Below, piece after piece: positions 11,307 through 19,100 of a stretch of 41,336 bases of DNA. Numbering within the stretch: position 1 is the first letter of the stretch; each line of letters starts with the position of its first letter. Position numbers and translations under genes: made by a program. The notes below the pieces were generated by a model that did not search any database, had not been told where the DNA came from, and saw only the letters and a program-made list of their open reading frames with translations. Source of the DNA: a virus; IMG/VR virus record IMGVR_UViG_3300047471_000084, positions 1 through 41,336 of that record; one strand, given 5' to 3'.

Positions 11307-11611
11307 TCCAGCACCACAGGCTTGTGTACTACTGGACTGGGAATTGAATTAGGTGTTGGATTGGGTGTGGGATCTGGAAGCGTGGGAGTTGGCGGCTGTC
11401 CATTGGCCGTCTGTCCATCCGTGCGGGCAATGCGTCCCGTTAGGATTAGGATAAGGGCACCGAGGACGGTAGATACCTCGGTCTCTATCCATTTTAAAGT
11501 CTCGGAATCAACGTTATGGTGAACCATATGCATGATTAGTAGTCCACCAATGATGACCAAGACAAAGAGGAGCAATTTGTCGGTGTTGTGCGTCAAGAAA
11601 TTTTCACGCAT
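11303..11611 (-). CDS. Two-span membrane protein with Pro-rich tail, holin candidate (102 aa)
   Basis: Two hydrophobic helices at about 12-32 and 48-62 are separated by a charged loop. The last 30 residues are rich in Pro, Thr and Asn (a Pro-Asp-Pro-Thr-Pro-Asn type tail). Two-span proteins of this size next to an endolysin are usually class II-like holins. The odd Pro-rich tail might reach the periplasm or cytoplasm. The start overlaps the endonuclease VII gene by eight bases. Confidence 0.6.
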   Translation of the reverse strand: MRENFLTHNTDKLLLFVLVIIGGLLIMHMVHHNVDSETLKWIETEVSTVLGALILILTGRIARTDGQTANGQPPTPTLPDPTPNPTPNSIPSPVVHKPVVLE

Positions 11612-12086
11612 TGGAATGCCTCATTAGGTATTCGTGGGCCTTCCTTGCAAGTTCTGGATCATCATGTAGGTGTCCCAGAGCCGAATTGCAATGTTTACAA
11701 AGAAGCGCCCTAACTTTGTTTGTTTTGTGGCAGTGATCTACAGATAAAAGTCTTCTGCCTTTCTGTGTTTCTGGTTTACCGCAGATAGCACAAAGATCGT
11801 TTTGCCGATCTCTAAGCTTCTGGAATTCATCCATCGTTAATCCGTACTTTCTTTTTAACCAAGACTTTAGAACCGTAATCTGTTTAATCGCTCGGTGCTT
11901 GTCTTGGTACTCTCGAAAATAGGCCAAATAGGAAGCATGGTAAGAAGGATCACTTTTGATCTTTTCTTTAATTCTGGACCAGTTGCGCTTTCTTCCGTTC
12001 CTGCACTTAGGGGAACAATAGATCTGCGGAACTCCCCGATGGCCAGGGTTTTTGTCAAACCGAGAATTGCATGTGGCACATTCCAT
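11604..12086 (-). CDS. Recombination endonuclease VII (HNH/His-Me family)
   Basis: The endonuclease VII signature is clear in this 160-residue protein: Tyr-Gly-Leu-Thr at 81-84, Cys-Ala-Ile-Cys at 99-102, Val-Asp-His-Cys-His at 116-120, Cys-Lys-His-Cys-Asn at 130-134, and the trailing Leu-Gly-x-Leu-x-Asp-Asp-Pro segment. The family resolves Holliday and branched junctions before DNA packaging. An additional Cys-rich finger at residues 3-28 (Cys-x2-Cys ... Cys-x3-Cys) probably helps DNA binding. It is transcribed late with the lysis genes. Confidence 0.9.
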   Translation of the reverse strand: MECATCNSRFDKNPGHRGVPQIYCSPKCRNGRKRNWSRIKEKIKSDPSYHASYLAYFREYQDKHRAIKQITVLKSWLKRKYGLTMDEFQKLRDRQNDLCAICGKPETQKGRRLLSVDHCHKTNKVRALLCKHCNSALGHLHDDPELARKAHEYLMRHSNA

Positions 12087-12129
12087 TATTAACCAACTCC
12101 TGGTGCGCTAGGCCAAGTCACCCGCAAAG

Positions 12130-12519
12130 TTACTGCGCTACTGCGTTGACACCCTGCGGGGGATTGGGGTTTCCTATGGCTGTGGCCGATGCCTCGCTAG
12201 ACATGGCCGATTCCGAGCTGGCGCTGTCTACCACCGTAATGACATAGAAATACTTGGTTCCTGGCACCGTGGCCGTATCGATATAGCTCAGGGCGGTCTG
12301 TGGTGTGCTGTTCAGCTTGGTATAGGCGCTACCAGATACGATGCTGCGATAGACGTTATATCCAGAGATCGTCCCAGAACCACCGATAGGGGAAGGAGCG
12401 GTCCAAGTTACGGTGATCTTATGGGCGCTTTGGGCGAAGAGATGCCAAGGGGCTAACCACAATCCGATGGAAATTATTGCAAGGGCGAGAGAGCTGAGCT
12501 TGGTAGTTTTCAAACGCAT
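12130..12519 (-). CDS. Exported fibronectin type III domain protein (129 aa)
   Basis: ATG 12519 follows GGAGG six bases upstream. Residues 1-29 form a Sec signal peptide (basic start, hydrophobic core, Leu-Phe-Ala-Gln). The rest is one Fn3 domain: Ile-Thr-Val-Thr-Trp-Thr-Ala-Pro, Gly-Tyr-Asn-Val-Tyr-Arg, a Tyr-Thr-Lys-Leu strand, Tyr-Phe-Tyr-Val-Ile-Thr-Val-Val and a Ser-Glu-Ala-Ser-Ala-Thr end. Fn3 and Ig-like domains on phages commonly bind carbohydrate or surfaces, but they usually belong to virion proteins without signal peptides. An exported copy would act in the host envelope or outside. Confidence 0.75.
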   Translation of the reverse strand: MRLKTTKLSSLALAIISIGLWLAPWHLFAQSAHKITVTWTAPSPIGGSGTISGYNVYRSIVSGSAYTKLNSTPQTALSYIDTATVPGTKYFYVITVVDSASSESAMSSEASATAIGNPNPPQGVNAVAQ

Positions 12520-12670
12520 GACCTTCCTCCACAAGTTGAGATAGTGTTACAAGATCCATCTTGATATTTGCTGAGTGCTCTACCAATTCTTCGTAGTGCA
12601 GACCGCAATAACCGTGCCCATCAAATTCGTGATTCGCTAACCCATTGCAGAAGCGGCACCTAGAAGGCAT
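12419..12670 (-). CDS. Zinc-knuckle protein overlapping the Fn3 gene (83 aa)
   Basis: ATG 12670 lies 11 bases inside the end of the barrel gene. The N-terminal half has Cys-Arg-Phe-Cys and Cys-x2-His (Tyr-Cys-Gly-Leu-His), a plausible zinc finger, followed by an amphipathic helix. The last 100 bases overlap the Fn3 signal-peptide region in another frame. The gene fills an otherwise empty gap and is probably real; the function is unknown. Confidence 0.45.
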   Translation of the reverse strand: MPSRCRFCNGLANHEFDGHGYCGLHYEELVEHSANIKMDLVTLSQLVEEGHAFENYQAQLSRPCNNFHRIVVSPLASLRPKRP

Positions 12671-13490
12671 TTGCTTCCGTTGCCTTGCGCCTTGGGAACT
12701 CCATAGACAGAATGCTGCTAAATGCTCCGCTACTGGCTCCCGTGCGCGGGCAGGGTCCACCGTTAGGGCCTCCCGTTACGCCAAAGGTGCCATCACACTG
12801 GGGATTACTCTGGGTCAGTACGTGCCCAATCTTGAAATCGAAAGACAGGCGAAAACAGAAGTTCAGATGACAGGCCACTCGCATGTCGAGATTAAAGTCT
12901 CCAGCGTTAAGATGTGCCGACTCTGTCCCCGTGGCATCAATACCATTGTTGAATTGACGGACGTAATCAAACGTGAATCGCATAGGGATACCGGGTCGAG
13001 CTGTCCTGAAGGTGACTCCGCCGTTAGCGTACGTGGCATGTTTACTGATGGAGACTCTGTAGTTGGAGTATTCGACATTGCCGTTAACCCCCACAGATTT
13101 AGTGATCCAGCCAATCCCGCCAGCATAGACCTGATTGGCCCAGCCGTTACCGAGGGCGATGTGCTGTTCTATCGGGGAGAAATTGTCCTTCAGGTCCAGT
13201 TCGAAGTGCCGCGTAATGGGCCATTCCAAGGCCACAGAGGGGCCAAAGAACAGATTCCCGAAGCTATCACCCATATTGGCCCCAACTAATGCCCTAATGC
13301 CCCCAGAAGGCGCTGTAACGATAGGGCTGGGCGTGGTGTCTACTTCTGGTTTGGGGGTCTCTGCGAAGGTGACGCAGGACATGTCCTCGGCGCAGATCAG
13401 GACCGGGGTTACCTGAGCAATGGCGGGGGAAATACAGAAAAGAGCAAGTAAAAGGACTTCGCCTGACTTTCTCCGTAACCGAGATGGCAT
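12660..13490 (-). CDS. Exported outer-membrane-like beta-barrel protein (276 aa)
   Basis: A clear signal peptide (basic residues 4-8, hydrophobic core, Ala-Ile-Ala-Gln near 26) precedes a protein built of alternating strands with aromatic ends, such as Gly-Gly-Val-Thr-Phe-Arg and Met-Arg-Phe-Thr-Phe-Asp-Tyr-Val. A terminal Phe-Ser-Ser-Ile-Leu-Ser-Met-Glu-Phe strand fits an 8-10 strand barrel. It may enter the host outer membrane, for example to block superinfection or change permeability; this is inference. Its start is the first of the exported group nearest the lysis genes, and it overlaps a zinc-knuckle gene at the 3' end. Confidence 0.6.
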   Translation of the reverse strand: MPSRLRRKSGEVLLLALFCISPAIAQVTPVLICAEDMSCVTFAETPKPEVDTTPSPIVTAPSGGIRALVGANMGDSFGNLFFGPSVALEWPITRHFELDLKDNFSPIEQHIALGNGWANQVYAGGIGWITKSVGVNGNVEYSNYRVSISKHATYANGGVTFRTARPGIPMRFTFDYVRQFNNGIDATGTESAHLNAGDFNLDMRVACHLNFCFRLSFDFKIGHVLTQSNPQCDGTFGVTGGPNGGPCPRTGASSGAFSSILSMEFPRRKATEANAF

Positions 13491-13518
13491 GTACTGATTT
13501 TATATCACGTAGCAAGTA

Positions 13519-14445
13519 CTAGGACTTTGTGCAGTAGATCACTTTTACGAAGGCGGAGCGATTATCCACGCTGTTTAGCGTGCCTGTCACGGAAGATGTT
13601 CCGTTGGTTCCGGTGGCGGTTAGCGTGTGCGTATGTGTCCCAAGGGCGCTGCCCGTGAATGTCTCTGCGGGGATGGTGGAAGTAGCGTTTGTTGGCACGC
13701 CCGCAGGCCAGGATATTGTATGTGTATGCGTTCCCAGTGCCGTTCCAGTAAAGGTCTCAGCGGGTACAGTAAGGTTGGGAGCGGTGGCTTTGGCTGCGGT
13801 CAATGATCCGGTCCCAGCGGCAATGTTGGTAGCGGCAGTGTTTCCGCTAGTCGTGGTGGCGGAATTGGTTCCCGCTGGAGTACCTGCGCTCACCGCGGCG
13901 TTGGTGGGTACTCCGACAGGCCAAGAAATAACTTGTGCGGGGCCAGTTACCGTGCCATTGGTTCCCGCTGGAGTGCCCGCACTTACCGCTGAAGTCGTGG
14001 CGCTAGACCCAGTAAATGCCTGGGCTGCTGCCGTGAGAGACGCTACCGTGGGCGTAACTGTATTGGCCCCTCCGGTTGCTCCAATATCTCCATTCGCTGC
14101 GACCGTGCCAAGCGGCATGGCTGCATTCAGTGCAGAAACTTCCGTGTATCCAGCAGGACAAGATCCAGACACTACCATTGCAGTAATGCCGGACGGAACT
14201 CCACCGGCCGCTGAATCATCGACCCACGCTACTCCCGTGCATGTCCAGAGGTGTCCATTACTAGATTGGATGTAAACACTTCCAGGTGCATATGTGCTGG
14301 AAGTCCCGCAATTGGTTGGCGCTCCCGTTCCAGTTCCAATGGATGTATTGGGCAACTGGCCCTGTGCGGGAGTTGGAAACGAAGGTGCCCTAAAGAGCGT
14401 TAGAACTATTGCAAATGTTGCCATAATGAAAGTAGCTTTATTCAT
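13519..14445 (-). CDS. Exported fibre-like repeat protein with HxH tip motifs (308 aa)
   Basis: Residues 1-30 look like a signal peptide. The middle is made of Thr/Ala/Gly repeats (for example Ser-Ala-Gly-Thr-Pro-Ala-Gly-Thr-Asn, seen three times) and two copies of a unit with Leu-Gly-Thr-His-Thr-His-Thr. HxH clusters like these bind iron in the trimeric needles of short tail fibres. The end, Asn-Arg-Ser-Ala-Phe-Val-Lys-Val-Ile-Tyr-Cys, is typical of phage tail-collar proteins. It is therefore a fibre or fibre-tip protein by composition, unusual for having an export signal. GAGG lies upstream of the ATG. Confidence 0.65.
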   Translation of the reverse strand: MNKATFIMATFAIVLTLFRAPSFPTPAQGQLPNTSIGTGTGAPTNCGTSSTYAPGSVYIQSSNGHLWTCTGVAWVDDSAAGGVPSGITAMVVSGSCPAGYTEVSALNAAMPLGTVAANGDIGATGGANTVTPTVASLTAAAQAFTGSSATTSAVSAGTPAGTNGTVTGPAQVISWPVGVPTNAAVSAGTPAGTNSATTTSGNTAATNIAAGTGSLTAAKATAPNLTVPAETFTGTALGTHTHTISWPAGVPTNATSTIPAETFTGSALGTHTHTLTATGTNGTSSVTGTLNSVDNRSAFVKVIYCTKS

Positions 14446-14451
14446 AAATCC

Positions 14452-15930
14452 TCAATAGGCGAAGCAACTTATCGCCAGAACGTCGGAATCAACCCAGGCA
14501 TGAGTGCCAACGATGTCGGTATAATTTTGAAATGTGGCCGATGCCGTCGTGGATGCGGTTTGCAGCGTCGAGGCTACCAGTGTGCTCTTAGTCGTAATAT
14601 CCGTTGCATAACAGTTCCAGCCAGTAGGCGCGGTCGGGAGTGCCACGACTCCAGTGCCGGTATTCGAGGTGCCTACGCCGACACGAAAGGCTGTATGCGA
14701 GCTTCCTGCCGTGACGCTCGCGCCCGTGCCGAATCCCGACGATACCGTGGGAGCGCCGCTGATAAATTCCGCTGCGCTAATCAGACTTTTCCCGGTGGCA
14801 TTGTAGAAAGCCCAGCTATGACCGTCAGCGATGGTTTGCGTATCGGCAAAGAAAGCGGCACTGAATGTGGTCGCGGTGCTTCCATGATTTCCGGCAGCGA
14901 AGGCGTAATTATTGGTAACCGTGCCACCAGCAGAAATCGCATCGGCAGTCGAGTGAAAATCATAATTGTTGGTGACGGCTGTGGTGGGTCCGACCACAAC
15001 GCTATTTGCCCAATATCCATTACTCTCCCCAACAATCACTCCGCCCGAATAATTAGGGGAGGAAACGATGTCTTGATGCAGCGTAACGGAACCCGGCCCG
15101 ATCCATCCAGTAGCCAAGTTGATCTGGTTGGCGAGGCCAACCGTTTGCCCCATATCCACTTTACCGTTTAGATCGCTGTTCAGTACAAGGGCACCAGCAT
15201 TATGTGCATTCGTAGCAAAATAGACAGGATCAACGATTCCGCTGGTTGTTTCGGTCTGCACGAATAGGTTGGCAAACTGTGTCCCATTTTCCTGGGCCAT
15301 CCATACCTTTGCCGGATTGGTTCCCAAATAGTTCTGGAATGCTGGTTCAAAGGTGGACTGTGGGACTCCGGTATATTGGACCTTGTTCGTGGTGTCCCAC
15401 AGAAATTGTGCATCTCCAGCTAATACCGTGGGGCTGCTCCAGAATGCAACTTGTGGAGAAGCCCCGGTTCCTGTAACCGTTCCAGATCCACCAGCCCCAC
15501 TGCCACCTCTAGCTGAAGCAGTAGATAGGTTAATGGCTGCCTCTACGGTTCCGCTGGTATATGCAGATATGCGAACACGAATGCGCTGGTATCCAGCAAC
15601 ATTGACTTGCCAGACTCCCGTGGTGGTTGAAGAAGTGGCCGTTGTAGGGCTATCGCTAGGAGAAGCACTTAGAGCCACCCAGTTAGCACTGGCAACACCT
15701 ACGGTCAGGGGATCTGCCGAAGCTTCAAACTGAACCGTGGCACTGAAAGTACCGGATAGCTTGATTGTTGCCCCTCCGTGGCTGGGTCCAACTTGCAGAA
15801 CCAGACAAGCCTTGGTTTTAGTGCAGTCCGTGCTATCAATCGAGAGATTCCCCACAACTCCACCACTCTGCGCGAATGCCGGAGGACCGAGGAAAGACAG
15901 AAGCAAAAACACGTACAGAATTTTCTTCAC
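14452..15930 (-). CDS. Exported fibre-like protein (492 aa)
   Basis: It begins with a textbook signal peptide (Lys-Lys, hydrophobic core, Ala-Phe-Ala-Gln at 18-21). Residues 30-150 form a jelly-roll-like region (Ile-Lys-Leu-Ser-Gly-Thr-Phe-Ser-Ala-Thr-Val-Gln-Phe-Glu ... Arg-Ile-Arg-Val-Arg-Ile) followed by a Gly/Ser linker. Residues 160-490 resemble tail-fibre shafts with Asn-Lys-Val-Gln-Tyr-Thr-Gly segments. It belongs to a cluster of similar exported proteins. It could be a virion fibre assembled outside the cytoplasm or a secreted decoy or adhesin; sequence alone does not decide. Confidence 0.65.
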   Translation of the reverse strand: MKKILYVFLLLSFLGPPAFAQSGGVVGNLSIDSTDCTKTKACLVLQVGPSHGGATIKLSGTFSATVQFEASADPLTVGVASANWVALSASPSDSPTTATSSTTTGVWQVNVAGYQRIRVRISAYTSGTVEAAINLSTASARGGSGAGGSGTVTGTGASPQVAFWSSPTVLAGDAQFLWDTTNKVQYTGVPQSTFEPAFQNYLGTNPAKVWMAQENGTQFANLFVQTETTSGIVDPVYFATNAHNAGALVLNSDLNGKVDMGQTVGLANQINLATGWIGPGSVTLHQDIVSSPNYSGGVIVGESNGYWANSVVVGPTTAVTNNYDFHSTADAISAGGTVTNNYAFAAGNHGSTATTFSAAFFADTQTIADGHSWAFYNATGKSLISAAEFISGAPTVSSGFGTGASVTAGSSHTAFRVGVGTSNTGTGVVALPTAPTGWNCYATDITTKSTLVASTLQTASTTASATFQNYTDIVGTHAWVDSDVLAISCFAY

Positions 15931-15950
15931 TGATCTAACTCCTTTCTAGT

Positions 15951-17180
15951 TTAGTTGACGCTGGGAATTACTGTAATTTGGTAGGTGCTGTGCCCCGATC
16001 CGGTAGCGGGGGTAGCTGCAATATCTGTGGTATCGAGGTTCATCACGCCTTTAAGCGTAAAGGTCTTAACGTCGCCATTCTGGTAGTCAACCGAACTGAA
16101 TCCACCGAAAGAACTGGTCCCAATTCCTGAGTTGGATACGCCCGTTTCCGTTGCTGCCATCTGGTTGGTACCGTCATCTACCCATACGGTCATGGTTCTG
16201 TTGTTTACGCTGTTATGTTGCAATAGAGAGTAAGAGATAAACACTCGGAACGGACCACCCACAGAAGGGAAGGTGACTGCCTGGGTTGCAATGGTCGTAG
16301 TGCCCGTAGTGACCGTAATGCCAGATACGTTATTGCTGTACACTGCGGGAATAGTCTGAGGGATAACTGCCCATCCCGCTACCGTGGGACTAGATGCAGT
16401 CAACACCTGATTGGCAGTGGGCGTACCGCTGATCGTTACTCCGTTAATCGTGGCGCTTGTCTGCGCATTCATGGTTGTAAATATAGAGGTATTGGGTGCT
16501 GTGGTTCCAATCGGGCAAGGTGATGCCCAATCACAACCGTCCAAGAGGTCAGCGTTCAGGTTGGTAACCTTGGTTGTACTAGCAACGATGAGGGGAGGAG
16601 TGCCAGTGCCTACCGTGGATTGGAACTGATTAGCCACAATGGTTCCGGTAAACGTGGGAGATCCTGAGAAGTTGGGATTGCCTGTAAAAGTACCGTTCAT
16701 GGACCCGCCAGCGTTCATATTCACGGCACCGTTGAAGTTGGTGGTTCCGTTGAATGTATTGGTGCCAGTGAACGTGTTGTTTCCATTCAGGAATATGCCA
16801 ACCTGGAAGTTATCCACTGTCCATTGCAGATTGGAAGGCGAACCGCACGTTCCACCGCCAGCCAGAACGACCTTATAAGCCTGCGATTCCCACCAGATAT
16901 TGGCTCTGCCTGCCGAGTTAAGAACGATTGGATTGCTGTTCTGGACTGTTCCGGTAGAGTCCGTGTACGTTGGCTGGGGCGAGGATGTGCCTGCCGCATA
17001 CGTGCAGACAATGCCTCCAGACAGAGGCGTGCCCGTAGCATCCAGAAACTGGGTTTGTGGCTCCGGCCCCACTTGTACTGGAACTTGGGCAAAAGATGTG
17101 GTAGCGTACGCGAATGCTACGCAGAGCATGGATAGTGCTTTCAATGGTGTGGGCACTGCTTTGTGTTTACGCAAATCCAT
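15951..17180 (-). CDS. Exported tail-fibre-like protein (409 aa)
   Basis: A signal peptide (Ala-Thr-Thr-Ser-Phe-Ala-Gln, about 26-32) precedes a domain seen at the N-terminus of podovirus tailspikes: Phe-Leu-Asp-Ala-Thr-Gly-Thr-Pro-Leu-Ser-Gly-Gly, Pro-Gln-Pro-Thr-Tyr-Thr-Asp, Asn-Pro-Ile-Val-Leu-Asn-Ser-Ala-Gly-Arg-Ala and Tyr-Lys-Val-Val-Leu. Residues 130-190 are Asn/Thr/Phe/Gly repeats of shaft type (Asn-Thr-Phe-Thr-Gly-Thr). The C-terminal 120 residues look like a lectin-type beta domain. ATG 17180 abuts a GGAG; TTG 17174 has better spacing. The head-binding-like part suggests virion attachment, at odds with the signal peptide. Confidence 0.65.
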   Translation of the reverse strand: MDLRKHKAVPTPLKALSMLCVAFAYATTSFAQVPVQVGPEPQTQFLDATGTPLSGGIVCTYAAGTSSPQPTYTDSTGTVQNSNPIVLNSAGRANIWWESQAYKVVLAGGGTCGSPSNLQWTVDNFQVGIFLNGNNTFTGTNTFNGTTNFNGAVNMNAGGSMNGTFTGNPNFSGSPTFTGTIVANQFQSTVGTGTPPLIVASTTKVTNLNADLLDGCDWASPCPIGTTAPNTSIFTTMNAQTSATINGVTISGTPTANQVLTASSPTVAGWAVIPQTIPAVYSNNVSGITVTTGTTTIATQAVTFPSVGGPFRVFISYSLLQHNSVNNRTMTVWVDDGTNQMAATETGVSNSGIGTSSFGGFSSVDYQNGDVKTFTLKGVMNLDTTDIAATPATGSGHSTYQITVIPSVN

Positions 17181-17291
17181 CTCCTATTTCTGGCTGGCAT
17201 TTCTTGGACTTTCTTTCCGCTGCGCAAGTATTTATTGCGGGATTGTTTATTTATGTCTGCTGGAAATTCATTCGCGGCAAGAAAAGAATTA

Positions 17292-19100
17292 CTATTTACC
17301 GCCAGTAGCAAGAAACGCTCTGACCTCTGGACCGCTCATCGTTCCCTTCACATTCAGCATCGTAGCCAGTGAATCAATCATGCTTCTGGTCTTGGGATCT
17401 GCGAGCAGTGCATTTACTCTGGCCTTGGCTTCTGCCTGTTGTTCATTCGCTTGCAAGAATTGATCCTGTCCGAATGTATGGCCCGTCAGGATGCGTGCGA
17501 AGTTGCTCAGGGGTGTGGTCGCGCTGCCAGAGAGAATATCTGCCCTGCGTGCTTGATCTGGGCCGACATGCTTTGCTGTGGTGCCCCCAGGTTCAGACAT
17601 TCCACCCGCATAGCTAACCGCCACCAGATTGCGGATTTCATCTGGATTAAGCTGCTTGGTACTGGTCTTTCCCATCGGAGGGGAAGCGAGGGTATAGCCG
17701 CCCGACTCGTCCAGACCTAGACCTTGAACGGAATTGGGTCGCAGAAGCTCACTGACCACCGCGTGTCCCGCTTCATGGCGTGCGGTATTGAATCGCGTGT
17801 CTGGATCGGCCATGCTCTCGGTTTCATTCAGATTCTGACGGAACTTTATTGGCTTGGCTTTTTCTCCCTGATCTAGGACTTGATCTGGCTTACCTGGCTG
17901 GCGTTTAACGATGCGCTCATACGGTCCTGCCTTGGCATCCACTGCATCCGTGCCGATTAGCGGAGTCTCTTTGCCGGAGCGCGTGTCTATTTTAACCCTT
18001 GAAACATTAGCCCTGCGCTCAGATGATGCACGGTTAATTGCCTCCATGCTGGCAGAGCTTTCACCGCTGGCATTGTTGAGTTCAATCTGCGGAATGGCCC
18101 CCGGGGGAACTCCCCCCTGGGAATTGATATCTTCGGGGCGAATTACTTCTCTCGGTCCAGGATATCCCGTTCCTTCGCTGGGTTGAAATAGGACGGTTTT
18201 CCCTATATTTCTAAGGGTGTCAGCAGCTCCTGGAGTACCGCGTGCTGCTTCTCCGGGAAGGGTTCCACGGGGAACGGAGAACATTGCTCCCGGTCTATCG
18301 CCTGGTTGAAGCGGACGAGGCTCGGGAACCACATTAACTTCAGGAACAACAGAACCCGCAGGTCCGGGAATGTAAGCTCTGGGAATCCTTCCCGGTAGCT
18401 TTACCGACCATCCGATTGGGTTTGGATGATTGGGAATAATGGCGTCCGCTACGGCTGGGCCAGTAAGTCCCCCTATGATCGTTCCGCCCGTTCCCGCCGC
18501 ACTTCCAATAAGACCACCACCCACTCTCGCCGCCCCGCGCACTAGTGGCGTTAACTTACCATTTGGCTGTCTTAATATACGACCAGTGGCATCCTTGACT
18601 ATTCCCACTGCATTTTCGGGAATCGCCTCATGTGCTGCATAGCCTGCCGCCGCTTCGGTTGCTGGTACGGCAGCTTCGGCCAAGACTCCCATCGTATTAC
18701 CTTGGCTTGCGTCTTGTTCCTGACGTTGTAAATTAACGCCAACCATTGGAGCAGCTATGGGAGCTGCTACGGAATAGACTGGATTATATCCTTGTGCTCT
18801 ACGTGCTGCGTAATTCTGGACAGCATCTATGGTCCCACCAACTATTCCATTTGGATCACCGGCATGTTGCAGTGAGGAAATCGCAAATTCTTTTAGTCCT
18901 TCCCCAATACCGCCCTTCTTATAGGCTTCATATCCCGCACCAATAGGACCAAGCATTGCTTTGGCTTGGCGACCAACCACGTCGGCAGCTTGGCTAAAGA
19001 ATCCCGGTTGTTCGGGAGTCTGCGTATCCACCGGAGTAACATCCGTGAAGGTCTGCTGGATTGGCTGTACGTTTGTGAAAGTCTGCGTTTGTGGTGGCAT
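17292..19100 (-). CDS. Ejection/internal virion protein with C-terminal M41 (FtsH-like) peptidase domain
   Basis: This 602-residue protein is last of three ejection-type genes. Residues 1-250 are Gly/Ala-rich with hydrophobic glycine-zipper stretches (around 190-225), as in proteins that form a channel through the envelope. Residues 435-525 match the FtsH M41 site: His-Glu-Ala-Gly-His at 442-446 (bases 17763-17777), a Gly-Gly-Tyr-Thr-Leu strand, then Val-Ala-Val-Ser-Tyr-Ala-Gly-Gly and Gly-Pro-Asp-Gln-Ala-Arg-Arg-Ala-Asp near 513-521, whose first Asp would be the third zinc ligand. The AAA+ domain of FtsH is absent. A peptidase that processes virion or envelope proteins during entry is the inference. 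Confidence 0.72.
   Translation of the reverse strand: MPPQTQTFTNVQPIQQTFTDVTPVDTQTPEQPGFFSQAADVVGRQAKAMLGPIGAGYEAYKKGGIGEGLKEFAISSLQHAGDPNGIVGGTIDAVQNYAARRAQGYNPVYSVAAPIAAPMVGVNLQRQEQDASQGNTMGVLAEAAVPATEAAAGYAAHEAIPENAVGIVKDATGRILRQPNGKLTPLVRGAARVGGGLIGSAAGTGGTIIGGLTGPAVADAIIPNHPNPIGWSVKLPGRIPRAYIPGPAGSVVPEVNVVPEPRPLQPGDRPGAMFSVPRGTLPGEAARGTPGAADTLRNIGKTVLFQPSEGTGYPGPREVIRPEDINSQGGVPPGAIPQIELNNASGESSASMEAINRASSERRANVSRVKIDTRSGKETPLIGTDAVDAKAGPYERIVKRQPGKPDQVLDQGEKAKPIKFRQNLNETESMADPDTRFNTARHEAGHAVVSELLRPNSVQGLGLDESGGYTLASPPMGKTSTKQLNPDEIRNLVAVSYAGGMSEPGGTTAKHVGPDQARRADILSGSATTPLSNFARILTGHTFGQDQFLQANEQQAEAKARVNALLADPKTRSMIDSLATMLNVKGTMSGPEVRAFLATGGK

Noticed and set aside
13580-14275. Long rightward frame opposite the HxH fibre gene
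   Set aside because: Antisense of Thr/Ala/Gly-repeat codons gives long open frames by composition; no start signal and repetitive Val/Pro content.
17114-17308. Rightward 64-aa frame with two hydrophobic segments across a gap between leftward genes
   Set aside because: It would be a single opposed gene overlapping both neighbours, without a ribosome site or promoter. Kept only as a remote possibility.
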